Part shown: positions 1 to 7,329 of the stretch, piece by piece
Layout of the letters: each line of letters opens with the position of its first letter
How positions within the stretch are numbered: the stretch's first letter is position 1
Assembly: GCA_000431235.1 (NCBI GenBank)
Contig: HF988696.1
Span: 1-7,916 of the forward strand
From: Coprobacillus sp. CAG:698
Lineage (GTDB): Bacteria > Bacillota_I > Bacilli_A > ML615J-28 > CAG-698
Length of the DNA stretch: 7,916 bases
Direction: 5' to 3'
Program-made: the position numbers and the translations under genes
Notes under the pieces: model-generated
What the model saw: only the letters and a program-made list of their open reading frames with translations
The model's database searches: none
Told to the model about the DNA's origin: nothing

Positions 1-11
1 TATCTCATCAC
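1..11 (-). CDS. Possible start of a further downstream gene (partial)
   Basis: Directly after the TAA of the membrane protein (12-14), the minus strand reads GTG ATG AGA, two in-frame candidate start codons at 11 and 8. AAGGA at 22-26, inside the last codons of the membrane protein, is 10 nt from the GTG and 13 nt from the ATG. Only three codons are visible, so this is no more than a hint that the unit continues. Confidence 0.25.
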
Positions 12-869
12 TTATTTTATTTCCTTGTGACTATCTATTATGTCTTTGTCGATTAGCTTTAATAAATTATCAATATCATAAACGGGAATAAGTATTTCAT
101 AATCAACCAAATCAGCATTGAACTCTAACGCATAATAAAATTTGAAATTAAATAAACCCATTTGATCAGTTCGAATATGATACTTACTATATTCGCCTTT
201 ATTATACTTTTCTTCTTTGTTCCAACCAGCTGTTTTGATCTTTTTGTTATGTTTGACAACTTTTATACTATCAATATCAATACCAATAACAGCACCATCT
301 AGTACAAAGCATAAATTCTTGTTTTCCACAAAAACTTGTGCATCTAAAGCCACATAATCAAACACATTACTAACTGGTTTATTTACACCACCGACAACTT
401 TATAAGCATTAGCTAATACATCAATATTGATAGTCTCTTCTGGTATCTTTAATTCTTCATCGTGTTTTTTTTGAATTTCTTCACCTTTATCATTTATTTC
501 TTTGACCGATTCGCTATTAATAATTTTTTTTAACTTCTTATTATCAATAATTGTAAGAACACCCATTGTGATAGCAGAAACCACTATTAAGACAAAAAAG
601 ATTATATTCTCTTTTAGGGCCTCAAGGAATTCTTTTTTCATAAATGATTTTATGACAAATAATGATGAAATCATGATAACGAAATATGCTATTAATTTTA
701 TGTATTTACTAATTTTACTTGGTGATGCTTTTTCATCGATTGCAGCTATGTCATTTTGATACTTTTCAATTTCTTGACTTGTCTCATCACTTACTTTTCT
801 TATAATAAGGTTTGCACCATCGATTTGATCATTTTCATTCTCTGAGTTAATCCCAAATACATTTTTCAT
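12..869 (-). CDS. Unrecognised two-helix membrane protein
   Basis: I do not recognise this 285-residue protein. Two hydrophobic stretches, about residues 56-77 and 88-108, look like a transmembrane hairpin. Both flanks are rich in Lys and Glu, so the hairpin probably places both ends on the same side, most likely the cytoplasm. Residues 110-142 are highly charged and could form a short helix or coiled coil. Residues 148-280 look like a mixed alpha/beta soluble domain with no motif I can name and no nucleotide-binding or catalytic signature. The ATG start is supported by an AGGTG Shine-Dalgarno sequence 5 nt upstream, which overlaps the TAG stop of the protease gene; only 8 nt separate the genes. 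This suggests translational coupling and a shared role or shared membrane location with the protease. The stop is TAA. The reading frame is convincing; the function is unknown. Confidence 0.8.
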   Translation of the reverse strand: MKNVFGINSENENDQIDGANLIIRKVSDETSQEIEKYQNDIAAIDEKASPSKISKYIKLIAYFVIMISSLFVIKSFMKKEFLEALKENIIFFVLIVVSAITMGVLTIIDNKKLKKIINSESVKEINDKGEEIQKKHDEELKIPEETINIDVLANAYKVVGGVNKPVSNVFDYVALDAQVFVENKNLCFVLDGAVIGIDIDSIKVVKHNKKIKTAGWNKEEKYNKGEYSKYHIRTDQMGLFNFKFYYALEFNADLVDYEILIPVYDIDNLLKLIDKDIIDSHKEIK

Positions 870-874
870 ATTTT

Positions 875-879
875 CACCT
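875..879 (-). promoter_or_regulatory. Ribosome binding site overlapping upstream stop
   Basis: AGGTG on the minus strand lies 5 nt before the ATG of the membrane protein and shares two bases with the TAG stop of the protease gene. Ribosomes finishing the protease would sit on this site, so the arrangement fits translational coupling. The Shine-Dalgarno match is weaker than those of the str genes, which makes dependence on coupling more plausible. Confidence 0.65.
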
Positions 880-2530
880 AAAATTTAAGATTTAATTTAA
901 CTTCTTTACCATTACGATAAACTACAACTGGAATAATTGTATCTGAGCCAACTATTATTGAACCAAGTTCTGCTCTTAACTGAATTGACTTTCTTAATAC
1001 AATACCATTAAACTCAAGCAAGATATCATCTTTTTGTAATATTCCAGCACTAACAGATCCTTCTGTTACTTGTGTGATGTATAGACCAGTTTTTATTTCT
1101 TCTGGAATTACATATTTATAATCAGCACTTTCATAATTGCTTTGTAATAAATCAATGACTGCTGCAACAGTAATTCCTATTTTAGCTCTTACTGGAGTTT
1201 TTTCTTTTTCAAGATATGGAAGCAATTCAATTAGTGTATTTGAAGGAATTGAAAATCCCATATTATCTATATTATTTGATACAAATTTCATTGTATTAAT
1301 ACCTATAACTCTTCCATACATATCTAATAATGGTCCACCACTATTTCCAGGATTTATAGATGCATCATGTTGAATGTAGATTGCATCCCAGTCTTTTACA
1401 CCATCATTGTCAGTGTCATCAGAAACATATCTTTCTGGATGAGAAACAATTCCACGAGTTGCTGAAGAAGAATATTCAAAGCCCTCTGGATTACCGATAG
1501 CAATAACTGTATCTCCTTGCTCAACTAAACTACTATCTGAGAATAGTAATGGTTTAATATATTCACTATATTCAAATTTTACAACAGCCATATCAACTTT
1601 ATCATCATAATGAATTAGTGTTGCTGGTACTTCTTCATCAATCATATGAATATATACTTTTAATTCATCACTACCTTCAACAACATGTTTGTTAGTAACT
1701 AAATAATTCATATATTTCTTGATGTTTTTATCATTTAAATCATTAGTAAGTTGTCCGTCTTCTAGTATTCCTTGGACGTGATAAACAAATCCACTACCAA
1801 AAGATTTACCAGATAATTTATGCTTTGAATCATAAGTATAATTAGCTACACCTAAAATCGAATTTTTTGTATTCTTAATTACTTCTTTAGTTTGTGTTTC
1901 ATAATCACTATTTCTTGTGCTTTCTAAAACATTTACTGTGATTGAAGCTCTAACACTTTCATTTTTTACAGAAAAAGCAGTTAGCATTACTGATCCAGAG
2001 TTCTTGAATGTTGCTATTCCATAATTATCTATTGTGGCAATAGATTCATTAGAAGTAATAAATTTTACGTCTTGACTACTATTACTTGGAGTTGTTTCAA
2101 AACGATAGTACGCTTTAGTTCCAGTATAGGCTTCATTAGAACCAATAAGTTTTAATGAGTCTGGAGCTTCATCTGTATATTCTATACTTTTCTCATTAAC
2201 TTTTACATAAAGTCTGCCAACTAGGTTTTCATTTTCTGTAGAAGTTGCAATAACACTAGCTACTCCTTTCGCTAATCCTACAACTACTCCATCAGCGTTT
2301 ACTTCAATAACCATTTCATTGCTAGATGTGAAAGTGAATTTATTTTCGTATTTTCCTTCAGGAGTTATTTTAGCATCAATGACAAATGTATCACCAACGC
2401 TAATATTTGATTTTCCTGTAACTTGAACTTTGGTTAGTGTTATTCCATTAATTATGCCATTCCCATCACAACCAAATGCAGCAAATAGCATTGTAAATAA
2501 CAAAAGTAACATAAATAATTTCTTTTTCAT
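878..2530 (-). CDS. Ig-like-domain lipoprotein with HtrA-type serine protease and PDZ domain
   Basis: This is a predicted secreted, lipid-anchored serine endopeptidase of 550 residues. Residues 1-20 form a signal peptide (MKKK, then a hydrophobic core) ending at AFGC, an imperfect lipobox with Cys21 as the lipidated residue. Two bacterial Ig-like (Big_2 type) domains follow at about 30-111 and 122-201; motifs include SVGDTFVIDAKITPEG, and SNESIATIDNYGIATF in the second. A trypsin-like domain spans about 215-440 with triad His282 (TNKHVV), Asp313 (DDKVDMAVVKF) and Ser397 (INPGNSGGPL). A PDZ-like domain fills about 450-550. Compared with DegP/HtrA, the Ig-like stalk and lipid anchor replace the usual transmembrane anchor, and there are two extra loops (about 250-276 and 364-383). 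It probably degrades or trims proteins at the cell surface. AAAGGAG lies 9 nt before the ATG. It is 38 nt after tatD with no clear promoter between, so co-transcription is likely. The domain calls are from motif reading, not a profile search. Confidence 0.93.
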   Translation of the reverse strand: MKKKLFMLLLLFTMLFAAFGCDGNGIINGITLTKVQVTGKSNISVGDTFVIDAKITPEGKYENKFTFTSSNEMVIEVNADGVVVGLAKGVASVIATSTENENLVGRLYVKVNEKSIEYTDEAPDSLKLIGSNEAYTGTKAYYRFETTPSNSSQDVKFITSNESIATIDNYGIATFKNSGSVMLTAFSVKNESVRASITVNVLESTRNSDYETQTKEVIKNTKNSILGVANYTYDSKHKLSGKSFGSGFVYHVQGILEDGQLTNDLNDKNIKKYMNYLVTNKHVVEGSDELKVYIHMIDEEVPATLIHYDDKVDMAVVKFEYSEYIKPLLFSDSSLVEQGDTVIAIGNPEGFEYSSSATRGIVSHPERYVSDDTDNDGVKDWDAIYIQHDASINPGNSGGPLLDMYGRVIGINTMKFVSNNIDNMGFSIPSNTLIELLPYLEKEKTPVRAKIGITVAAVIDLLQSNYESADYKYVIPEEIKTGLYITQVTEGSVSAGILQKDDILLEFNGIVLRKSIQLRAELGSIIVGSDTIIPVVVYRNGKEVKLNLKF

Positions 2531-2568
2531 AATTATAATCTCCTTTATATAGTAATTTTTATTTTATT

Positions 2569-3330
2569 CTAATCCTTTAATGAAAATAGAGAACATGCAT
2601 TTTTATACATTATATCTTCTATTATTTCCTTATTCATACATTTTATTTTAGAAATTTCATCTATTATCAAAGGAATGTACGATGGTTTATTAATTGTACC
2701 TCTAAAAGGAACAGGAGCTAAGTATGGAGAGTCAGTTTCAGTCAACAAATATTTAACATCTATTCCGCTAACAACTCTCTTTATTTCTTTGCTATTTTTA
2801 AATGTCACAACCCCACCAATACCAATATAATATCCAAGTTTTACAAACTCTCTAGCCATTTCTAAACTTGAGGAAAAACAGTGTAAAACACCTTTTGTAG
2901 GATTTTCTTTCATAATCTCATAAGTATCAGAAATTGCATCACGGCTGTGGACAATAATAGGCAAATTTACTTCTTGAGATATTTTTATTTGTTTAATAAA
3001 CATTTCTTTTTGCAAATTAACGTAAGTTTTATCCCAATAATAATCAAGACCTATTTCACCAATGGCAATAACTTTCTTATTACGAGAAAGATCATAGACC
3101 CATTTTAAATCAATATCATTTTCCTTTTGCACTTCACTAGGATGCAAACCTATGGCAGCATAAATGAATGGATATTTTTCAGAAAGTTCAATAGCTTTTA
3201 ATGATGACTCATGGTCAAAACCGACAGCTATCATTTTTGTAACACCAACAGCAAGAGATTCTTTTATTATATCATCTCTTATACCTTCATATTTATTATC
3301 AAATATATGCATATGAGTTTCAAAAATCAT
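2569..3330 (-). CDS. tatD: TatD-family metal-dependent deoxyribonuclease
   Basis: The product is a 253-residue cytoplasmic hydrolase of the TatD/YcfH/YabD family, which has a TIM-barrel fold and two divalent metals and acts as a Mg-dependent nuclease linked to DNA processing and repair. All expected ligands are visible: His6 and His8 (THMH), His63 (GLHP), Glu92 (GEIGLDYYWD), His128 (VHSR), His150 (LHCFS) and Asp200 (TETDSPYLAP). The length is typical. The first metal motif reads ETHMH rather than the common DTHxH, a conservative change. The ATG is the natural family start; AGAGG lies 8 nt upstream. It is the first gene of the unit after the tuf terminator and has its own extended -10 promoter. 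In many Bacillota the homologue sits near metG, rnmV or ksgA, so a position behind tuf is less common. Whether it is the main TatD or a paralogue cannot be told here. Confidence 0.93.
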   Translation of the reverse strand: MIFETHMHIFDNKYEGIRDDIIKESLAVGVTKMIAVGFDHESSLKAIELSEKYPFIYAAIGLHPSEVQKENDIDLKWVYDLSRNKKVIAIGEIGLDYYWDKTYVNLQKEMFIKQIKISQEVNLPIIVHSRDAISDTYEIMKENPTKGVLHCFSSSLEMAREFVKLGYYIGIGGVVTFKNSKEIKRVVSGIDVKYLLTETDSPYLAPVPFRGTINKPSYIPLIIDEISKIKCMNKEIIEDIMYKNACSLFSLKD

Positions 3331-3356
3331 AATTAAAACCTCTATTCATAATATAA

Positions 3357-3385
3357 ATTATACCATATTTTATATAATTTGATAA
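3357..3385 (-). promoter_or_regulatory. Extended -10 promoter for tatD unit
   Basis: On the minus strand, -35 TTATCA (3380-3385, 4 of 6 to consensus) and -10 TATAAT (3357-3362, perfect) are separated by 17 nt. TG one base before the -10 (TGGTATAAT) makes it an extended -10 element. The expected start of transcription is near 3350, leaving a leader of about 20 nt that carries AGAGG at 3339-3343. The position just downstream of the tuf terminator fits a new transcription unit covering tatD, the protease and the membrane protein. The region is very AT-rich, which raises the chance of fortuitous matches, but the combination is strong. Confidence 0.7.
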
Positions 3386-3433
3386 TATCTTTTTAAAAAA
3401 TATAATAACATATTAAATAAATATGTAATAGCC

Positions 3434-3468
3434 AAAAAAATGCCTATCTTCAAATAGAAGATAAGCAT
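3434..3468 (-). terminator. Intrinsic terminator after tuf
   Basis: On the minus strand, arms ATGCTTATCTTC (3457-3468) and GAAGATAGGCAT (3440-3451) form a 12-bp stem with a single T·G wobble and a 5-nt loop. A run of seven T (3434-3440) overlaps the last stem base. The stem starts 13 nt past the tuf TAA. This is a textbook rho-independent terminator and should end the rpsL-rpsG-fusA-tuf transcript. On the plus strand the stem is also followed by a T-rich stretch, so weak bidirectional activity is possible. Confidence 0.92.
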
Positions 3469-3481
3469 ATTTTATTTTAGA

Positions 3482-4669
3482 TTATTTTAAAATCTTAGTA
3501 ACGTTACCAGCACCAACTGTACGTCCACCTTCACGAATTGAGAACTTAGTTCCTAATTCGATTGCGATTGGGTGAATTAATTTAACAACTAGTTCGGCAT
3601 TGTCACCAGGCATAATCATTTCTACGCCTTCTTTAAGTTCGATAACACCAGTAATATCTGTTGTACGGAAATAGAATTGAGGACGATAGTTTGTGAAGAA
3701 TGGAGTATGACGTCCACCTTCTTCTTTTGTTAATACGTAAACTTGTGCTTCAAATTCTGTATGAGGTGTAACTGAACCAGGTTTAGCAAGAACTTGTCCA
3801 CGTTGGATACTATCACGTGTAACACCACGAAGTAATGTACCAATGTTGTCACCAGCTTCTGCTTGGTCTAATAATTTTCTAAACATTTCAACGCCTGTAA
3901 CAACAGTCTTTTGAGTAGGTTTGATACCAACGATTTCAACGTTGTCACCAACTTTAACTACACCACGTTCAACTCTACCAGTTGCAACTGTTCCACGACC
4001 AGTGATTGAGAATACGTCTTCGATAGGCATTAAGAATGGTTTATCAGTTTCACGAACTGGATCTGGAATATAATCATCAACAGCTTGCATTAATTCTTTA
4101 ATAGCTTCTTGAGCTTTTGGATCGCCTTCCATAGCAAGGTAAGCAGAACCTCTGATAACTGGACATTCATCACCAGGGAATCCATATTCATTTAATAATT
4201 CACGAATTTCCATTTCAACTAAGTCTAAGATTTCAGGATCATCAACTTGGTCACATTTGTTCATAAATACGATTAATTTTGGAACACCAACTTGACGGCT
4301 TAATAGAATGTGTTCACGAGTTTGAGCCATAGGTCCATCTGTTGCAGCAACTACAAGGATAGCTCCATCCATTTGTGCAGCACCAGTGATCATGTTTTTA
4401 ACATAATCGGCATGTCCTGGGCAGTCAACGTGTGCATAGTGACGTTTTTCAGTTTCATACTCAACGTGGCAAGTGTTAATCGTTATACCACGAGCTTTTT
4501 CTTCAGGTGCGCCATCGATTTGGCTGTAGTCCATAACTTTATTTTTTGGACTGTATTGTGCTAATACTTTAGTAATAGCAGATGTTAAAGTTGTTTTACC
4601 ATGATCTACGTGACCAATAGTACCAATGTTAACATGCGGTTTAGTACGTTCAAATTTTTCTTTTGCCAT
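3482..4669 (-). CDS. tuf: Translation elongation factor EF-Tu
   Basis: EF-Tu is the GTPase that delivers aminoacyl-tRNA to the ribosomal A site in the cytoplasm. The protein is 395 residues, the normal length. Domain I holds GHVDHGKT (19-26), the switch Thr63 in RGITINT, DCPGH (82-86, with the catalytic His86), NKCD (137-140) and GSA (174-176). Domain II starts near 210 and contains GRGTVATGRVERG (224-236). Domain III runs from about 301 to the end and includes REGGRTVGAG. No key residue is missing. AGGAGGA lies 8 nt before the ATG (4678-4684). The gene is last in the str operon, 65 nt after fusA, with a promoter candidate in that gap and a strong terminator behind it, so it can be transcribed both from the operon and on its own. 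The stop is TAA. Confidence 0.99.
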   Translation of the reverse strand: MAKEKFERTKPHVNIGTIGHVDHGKTTLTSAITKVLAQYSPKNKVMDYSQIDGAPEEKARGITINTCHVEYETEKRHYAHVDCPGHADYVKNMITGAAQMDGAILVVAATDGPMAQTREHILLSRQVGVPKLIVFMNKCDQVDDPEILDLVEMEIRELLNEYGFPGDECPVIRGSAYLAMEGDPKAQEAIKELMQAVDDYIPDPVRETDKPFLMPIEDVFSITGRGTVATGRVERGVVKVGDNVEIVGIKPTQKTVVTGVEMFRKLLDQAEAGDNIGTLLRGVTRDSIQRGQVLAKPGSVTPHTEFEAQVYVLTKEEGGRHTPFFTNYRPQFYFRTTDITGVIELKEGVEMIMPGDNAELVVKLIHPIAIELGTKFSIREGGRTVGAGNVTKILK

Positions 4670-4702
4670 TATATTATTCCTCCTAATAAATGATGTACTT
4701 AT

Positions 4703-4731
4703 ATTTTAACTTATTTTTATTTTTTTTGCAA
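4703..4731 (-). promoter_or_regulatory. Internal promoter for tuf
   Basis: In the 65-nt gap between fusA and tuf, the minus strand carries -35 TTGCAA (4726-4731, 4 of 6) and -10 TAAAAT (4703-4708, 5 of 6) separated by exactly 17 nt. The expected start is near 4696, 26 nt before the ATG. The spacer is almost pure A/T. EF-Tu is needed in several-fold excess over EF-G and ribosomes, so a dedicated promoter makes biological sense. Not experimentally shown here. Confidence 0.6.
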
Positions 4732-4734
4732 GCA

Positions 4735-6810
4735 TTAGTTATTAAAACCACGCTTTTTTATTACTTCTTCTGCAATACTTCTTGGACATTCTTCATATCT
4801 AGAGAATTGCATTGTAAAGTTTCCTCTACCTTGAGTATTACTTCTAAGTGATGTTGAGTAACCAAACATAGAAGCGAGTGGAACAAAAGCATTAATTCTA
4901 TTGAATCTTGCATGAACTTCTTGAGAATCAATTCTTCCACGCTTACTAATTAAATCACCAATAACATTACCTAAATACTCATTTGGTACTTCAACAACTA
5001 CAGACATAATTGGTTCTAGTAATACTGGTTGACACACTTTACCAGAGTTTTTGAATGCTAAACTACCGGCAACTTCAAACGCAATCGCACTAGAATCGAC
5101 TTCATGATATGATCCATCAAATAATGTGGCTTTAATGTCAATTGTTGGATAACCTGCTAAATTTCCATTGGCTAGGGCAGATTCAATACCTTTGCTTACC
5201 GAACTAATATATTCTCTTGGAACAACACCACCAACAACAGCATCTACAAACTCATAGCCTTTTCCAGGGTTAGGTTCAAAACGAACTTTAACATCACCAT
5301 ATTGACCATGTCCACCTGATTGACGAACAAACTTACCTTGAACTTCTCCAGCCTTTTTAATTGTCTCTCTATAAGAAACTTGTGGAGCACCAACAGTACA
5401 TTCAACATGGAATTCTCTCTTCATTCTATCAACGATAATTTCAAGATGAAGTTCACCCATACCAGCTATAATTATTTGACCTGTTTCTTGATTAACATAA
5501 GATCTAAATGTTGGATCTTCTTCAGATAACTTTTGCAATGCATTAGTCATCTTATCATGGTCGTCTTTAGTCTTTGGTTCAATTGCAACACTAATAACTG
5601 GTTCAGGGAATGTCATTGATTCAAGAATAATTGTTTTCTTTGGATCGCATAACGTATCTCCTGTTGTAGTATTCTTTAATCCAACTGCAGCAGCAATATC
5701 ACCTGCAAATACTTCACTTATTTCAGTTCTGTCATTTGCATGCATTAATAGAATACGTCCAATTCTTTCTTTAGCATCTTTTGTAGAGTTATAAATATAT
5801 GAACCAGATTTTAAAGTACCAGAATATACTCTAAAGAATGTTAATTTACCAACATATGGGTCAGTCATAACTTTAAAAGCAAGAGCTGAGAAAGTAGAAT
5901 CATCAGATGAAACGATATCTACTTCATTACCTTGTTTGTCTTTTCCAACAATCATTGGAACATCAACAGGGCTAGGTAAATAGTCACATACCGCATCAAT
6001 TAATAATTTTATACCCTTGTTTTTGAAAGCTGAACCACATGTTACTGGGAAAAAGTCAACTGTTAATGTAGCTTTACGAATAGCCTTTTTAAGAACATCA
6101 ACAGGTATTTCTTTTTCATCTAAATATAACATCATTAAGTCATCATCAAAATCTGCAACCGCAGAAATTAATTCTTCACGACGAGCTTCTGCTACCTCTA
6201 AAAGATTTTCAGGTATTTCTGTTTCTGTATAATTTTCATCAGGATTTCCATCAAAGATGTAAGCCTTCATATTAACTAAACTAATTACACCTGAGAAATC
6301 TCCTTCGGCTCCAATTGGTATACAAATTGGATGAGCATTAGCACCTAATCTTTGATGTAAACTTTCGCAAGATGCATCAAAATCAGCACCAGTTTTATCC
6401 ATTTTATTAACCAATACAAGACGGGGAACTTTGTATTCAGTAGCTTGTCTCCACACTGTTTCAGTTTGAGGCTCAACTCCCGCTTGAGCATCTAGTACAG
6501 TAACTGCACCATCTAAAACTCTTAGAGATCTACTAACCTCAACTGTAAAATCTACATGCCCTGGAGTATCGATTAAATTAATTCGATGTCCTTTCCAGTA
6601 TGCAGTAGTTGCAGCAGACGTTATAGTAATACCACGTTCAATCTCTTGTTCCATCCAGTCCATTTGAGAAGCACCATCATGTGTCTCACCGATTCTATGG
6701 ATTTTTCCAGTGTGGTATAAAAATCTCTCCGATACAGTTGTTTTACCGGCATCAATGTGAGCCATAATTCCAATATTTCTTGTCTTCTCTAACGATATAT
6801 CACGAGGCAT
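4735..6810 (-). CDS. fusA: Translation elongation factor EF-G
   Basis: EF-G is the ribosomal translocase GTPase and also acts in ribosome recycling. The length of 691 residues is normal. The G domain shows AHIDAGKT (17-24), ERGIT (58-62), DTPGH (81-85), NKMD (135-138) and GSA (259-261), with the G' insertion between about 160 and 250. Domain II spans about 295-400. Domain III (about 405-480) has GMGELHLEI (450-458). Domain IV has SGGHGQYGDV (498-507) and GGVVPREY (527-534), which enter the decoding centre. Domain V follows from about 605. The domain IV motifs and the location directly after rpsG identify the canonical EF-G rather than a Tet(M)-type protection protein or a recycling-only paralogue. 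TAGGAGA, 10 nt before the ATG, overlaps the rpsG stop; 14 nt separate the genes. The stop is TAA. Confidence 0.99.
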   Translation of the reverse strand: MPRDISLEKTRNIGIMAHIDAGKTTVSERFLYHTGKIHRIGETHDGASQMDWMEQEIERGITITSAATTAYWKGHRINLIDTPGHVDFTVEVSRSLRVLDGAVTVLDAQAGVEPQTETVWRQATEYKVPRLVLVNKMDKTGADFDASCESLHQRLGANAHPICIPIGAEGDFSGVISLVNMKAYIFDGNPDENYTETEIPENLLEVAEARREELISAVADFDDDLMMLYLDEKEIPVDVLKKAIRKATLTVDFFPVTCGSAFKNKGIKLLIDAVCDYLPSPVDVPMIVGKDKQGNEVDIVSSDDSTFSALAFKVMTDPYVGKLTFFRVYSGTLKSGSYIYNSTKDAKERIGRILLMHANDRTEISEVFAGDIAAAVGLKNTTTGDTLCDPKKTIILESMTFPEPVISVAIEPKTKDDHDKMTNALQKLSEEDPTFRSYVNQETGQIIIAGMGELHLEIIVDRMKREFHVECTVGAPQVSYRETIKKAGEVQGKFVRQSGGHGQYGDVKVRFEPNPGKGYEFVDAVVGGVVPREYISSVSKGIESALANGNLAGYPTIDIKATLFDGSYHEVDSSAIAFEVAGSLAFKNSGKVCQPVLLEPIMSVVVEVPNEYLGNVIGDLISKRGRIDSQEVHARFNRINAFVPLASMFGYSTSLRSNTQGRGNFTMQFSRYEECPRSIAEEVIKKRGFNN

Positions 6811-6820
6811 AACTTAACAT

Positions 6821-6827
6821 TCTCCTA
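6821..6827 (-). promoter_or_regulatory. fusA ribosome binding site fused to rpsG stop
   Basis: TAGGAGA on the minus strand contains the TAG stop of rpsG and the Shine-Dalgarno sequence of fusA, 10 nt before the fusA ATG. This suggests translational coupling between uS7 and EF-G. The spacing is a little long, and an out-of-frame ATG lies inside it. Confidence 0.7.
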
Positions 6828-7295
6828 CCATTGATAATGTGCAAATGCCTTGTTAGATTCAGCCATACGATGAGTATCATCACGTTTCTTAACTGATCCA
6901 CCTAAACCATTAGACGCATCAATGATTTCATTTGCTAATCTTTCTTCCATTGTTTTTTCTTTTCTTAATCTAGCATATTGAGTAAGCCATCTTAAGCTTA
7001 AAGTCATTTTACGTTCAGGTCTAACCTCTACAGGAACTTGATAGTTAGCTCCACCAATACGACGAGCTCTAACCTCTAATTGAGGTGTAATATTTGCTAA
7101 AGCATCATTAAATACTTCTTCTGCTGGGCGACCAGTTTGTTTTTCTATTCTTTTGAATGCACCATATAAAATTTGTTGTGCAACACCTTTTTTACCATCT
7201 AACATAATGTTGTTAATTAAACGAGTAACAACTTGAGAATTGTAAATTGGATCTGGTAAAACTTTTCTCTTTGGAATATGTCCTTTACGTGGCAT
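6825..7295 (-). CDS. rpsG: Small ribosomal subunit protein uS7
   Basis: uS7 is the primary assembly protein of the 30S head and binds the 3' domain of 16S rRNA, close to the E site. The 156 residues match the bacterial family length. Hallmarks are MPRKGHIPKRKVLPDP at the N-terminus, LMLDGKKG-like NIMLDGKKG (29-37), RARRIGGANYQVPVEVRPER (76-95) and the C-terminal AESNKAFAHYQW. AAAGGAGG lies 6 nt before the ATG (7302-7309). It follows rpsL by 34 nt. In E. coli, S7 represses its own operon by binding the rpsL-rpsG gap; here that gap is short and AT-rich with no obvious matching structure. The stop is TAG and is part of the fusA ribosome binding site. Confidence 0.99.
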   Translation of the reverse strand: MPRKGHIPKRKVLPDPIYNSQVVTRLINNIMLDGKKGVAQQILYGAFKRIEKQTGRPAEEVFNDALANITPQLEVRARRIGGANYQVPVEVRPERKMTLSLRWLTQYARLRKEKTMEERLANEIIDASNGLGGSVKKRDDTHRMAESNKAFAHYQW

Positions 7296-7329
7296 ATTAT
7301 TCCTCCTTTCAATTATTTATTATTTTAAA

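Noticed and set aside
502..759. Open frame on the plus strand opposite the membrane protein gene
   Set aside because: It lies wholly inside a better-supported minus-strand gene, has no good ribosome binding site, and its hydrophobic content mirrors the transmembrane coding region.
1137..1373. Open frame on the plus strand opposite the protease gene
   Set aside because: It is antisense to the conserved protease and PDZ region and resembles no protein; a shadow frame.
3408..3426. Inverted repeat acatatt-aaata-aatatgt between the tuf terminator and the tatD promoter
   Set aside because: A 7-bp arm made almost only of A and T in very AT-rich DNA is expected by chance; there is no T-run or known operator match.
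3536..3544. Ser377 of EF-Tu at the position of E. coli Ala375, linked to kirromycin response
   Set aside because: Ser at this place is normal in Bacillus-type EF-Tu (FSIREGG), so it is not evidence of acquired resistance.
4310..4564. Open frame on the plus strand opposite tuf
   Set aside because: It is antisense to the EF-Tu G domain, a highly constrained region; a shadow frame.
5320..6232. Two plus-strand open frames (5320-5529 and 6017-6232) opposite fusA
   Set aside because: Both are antisense to conserved EF-G sequence, with low-complexity Ser/Phe-rich translations and no supporting signals.
4735..6810. Possible Tet(M)-type ribosomal protection protein
   Set aside because: The length, HGQYG and VVPREY domain IV motifs, and location between rpsG and tuf identify canonical EF-G.
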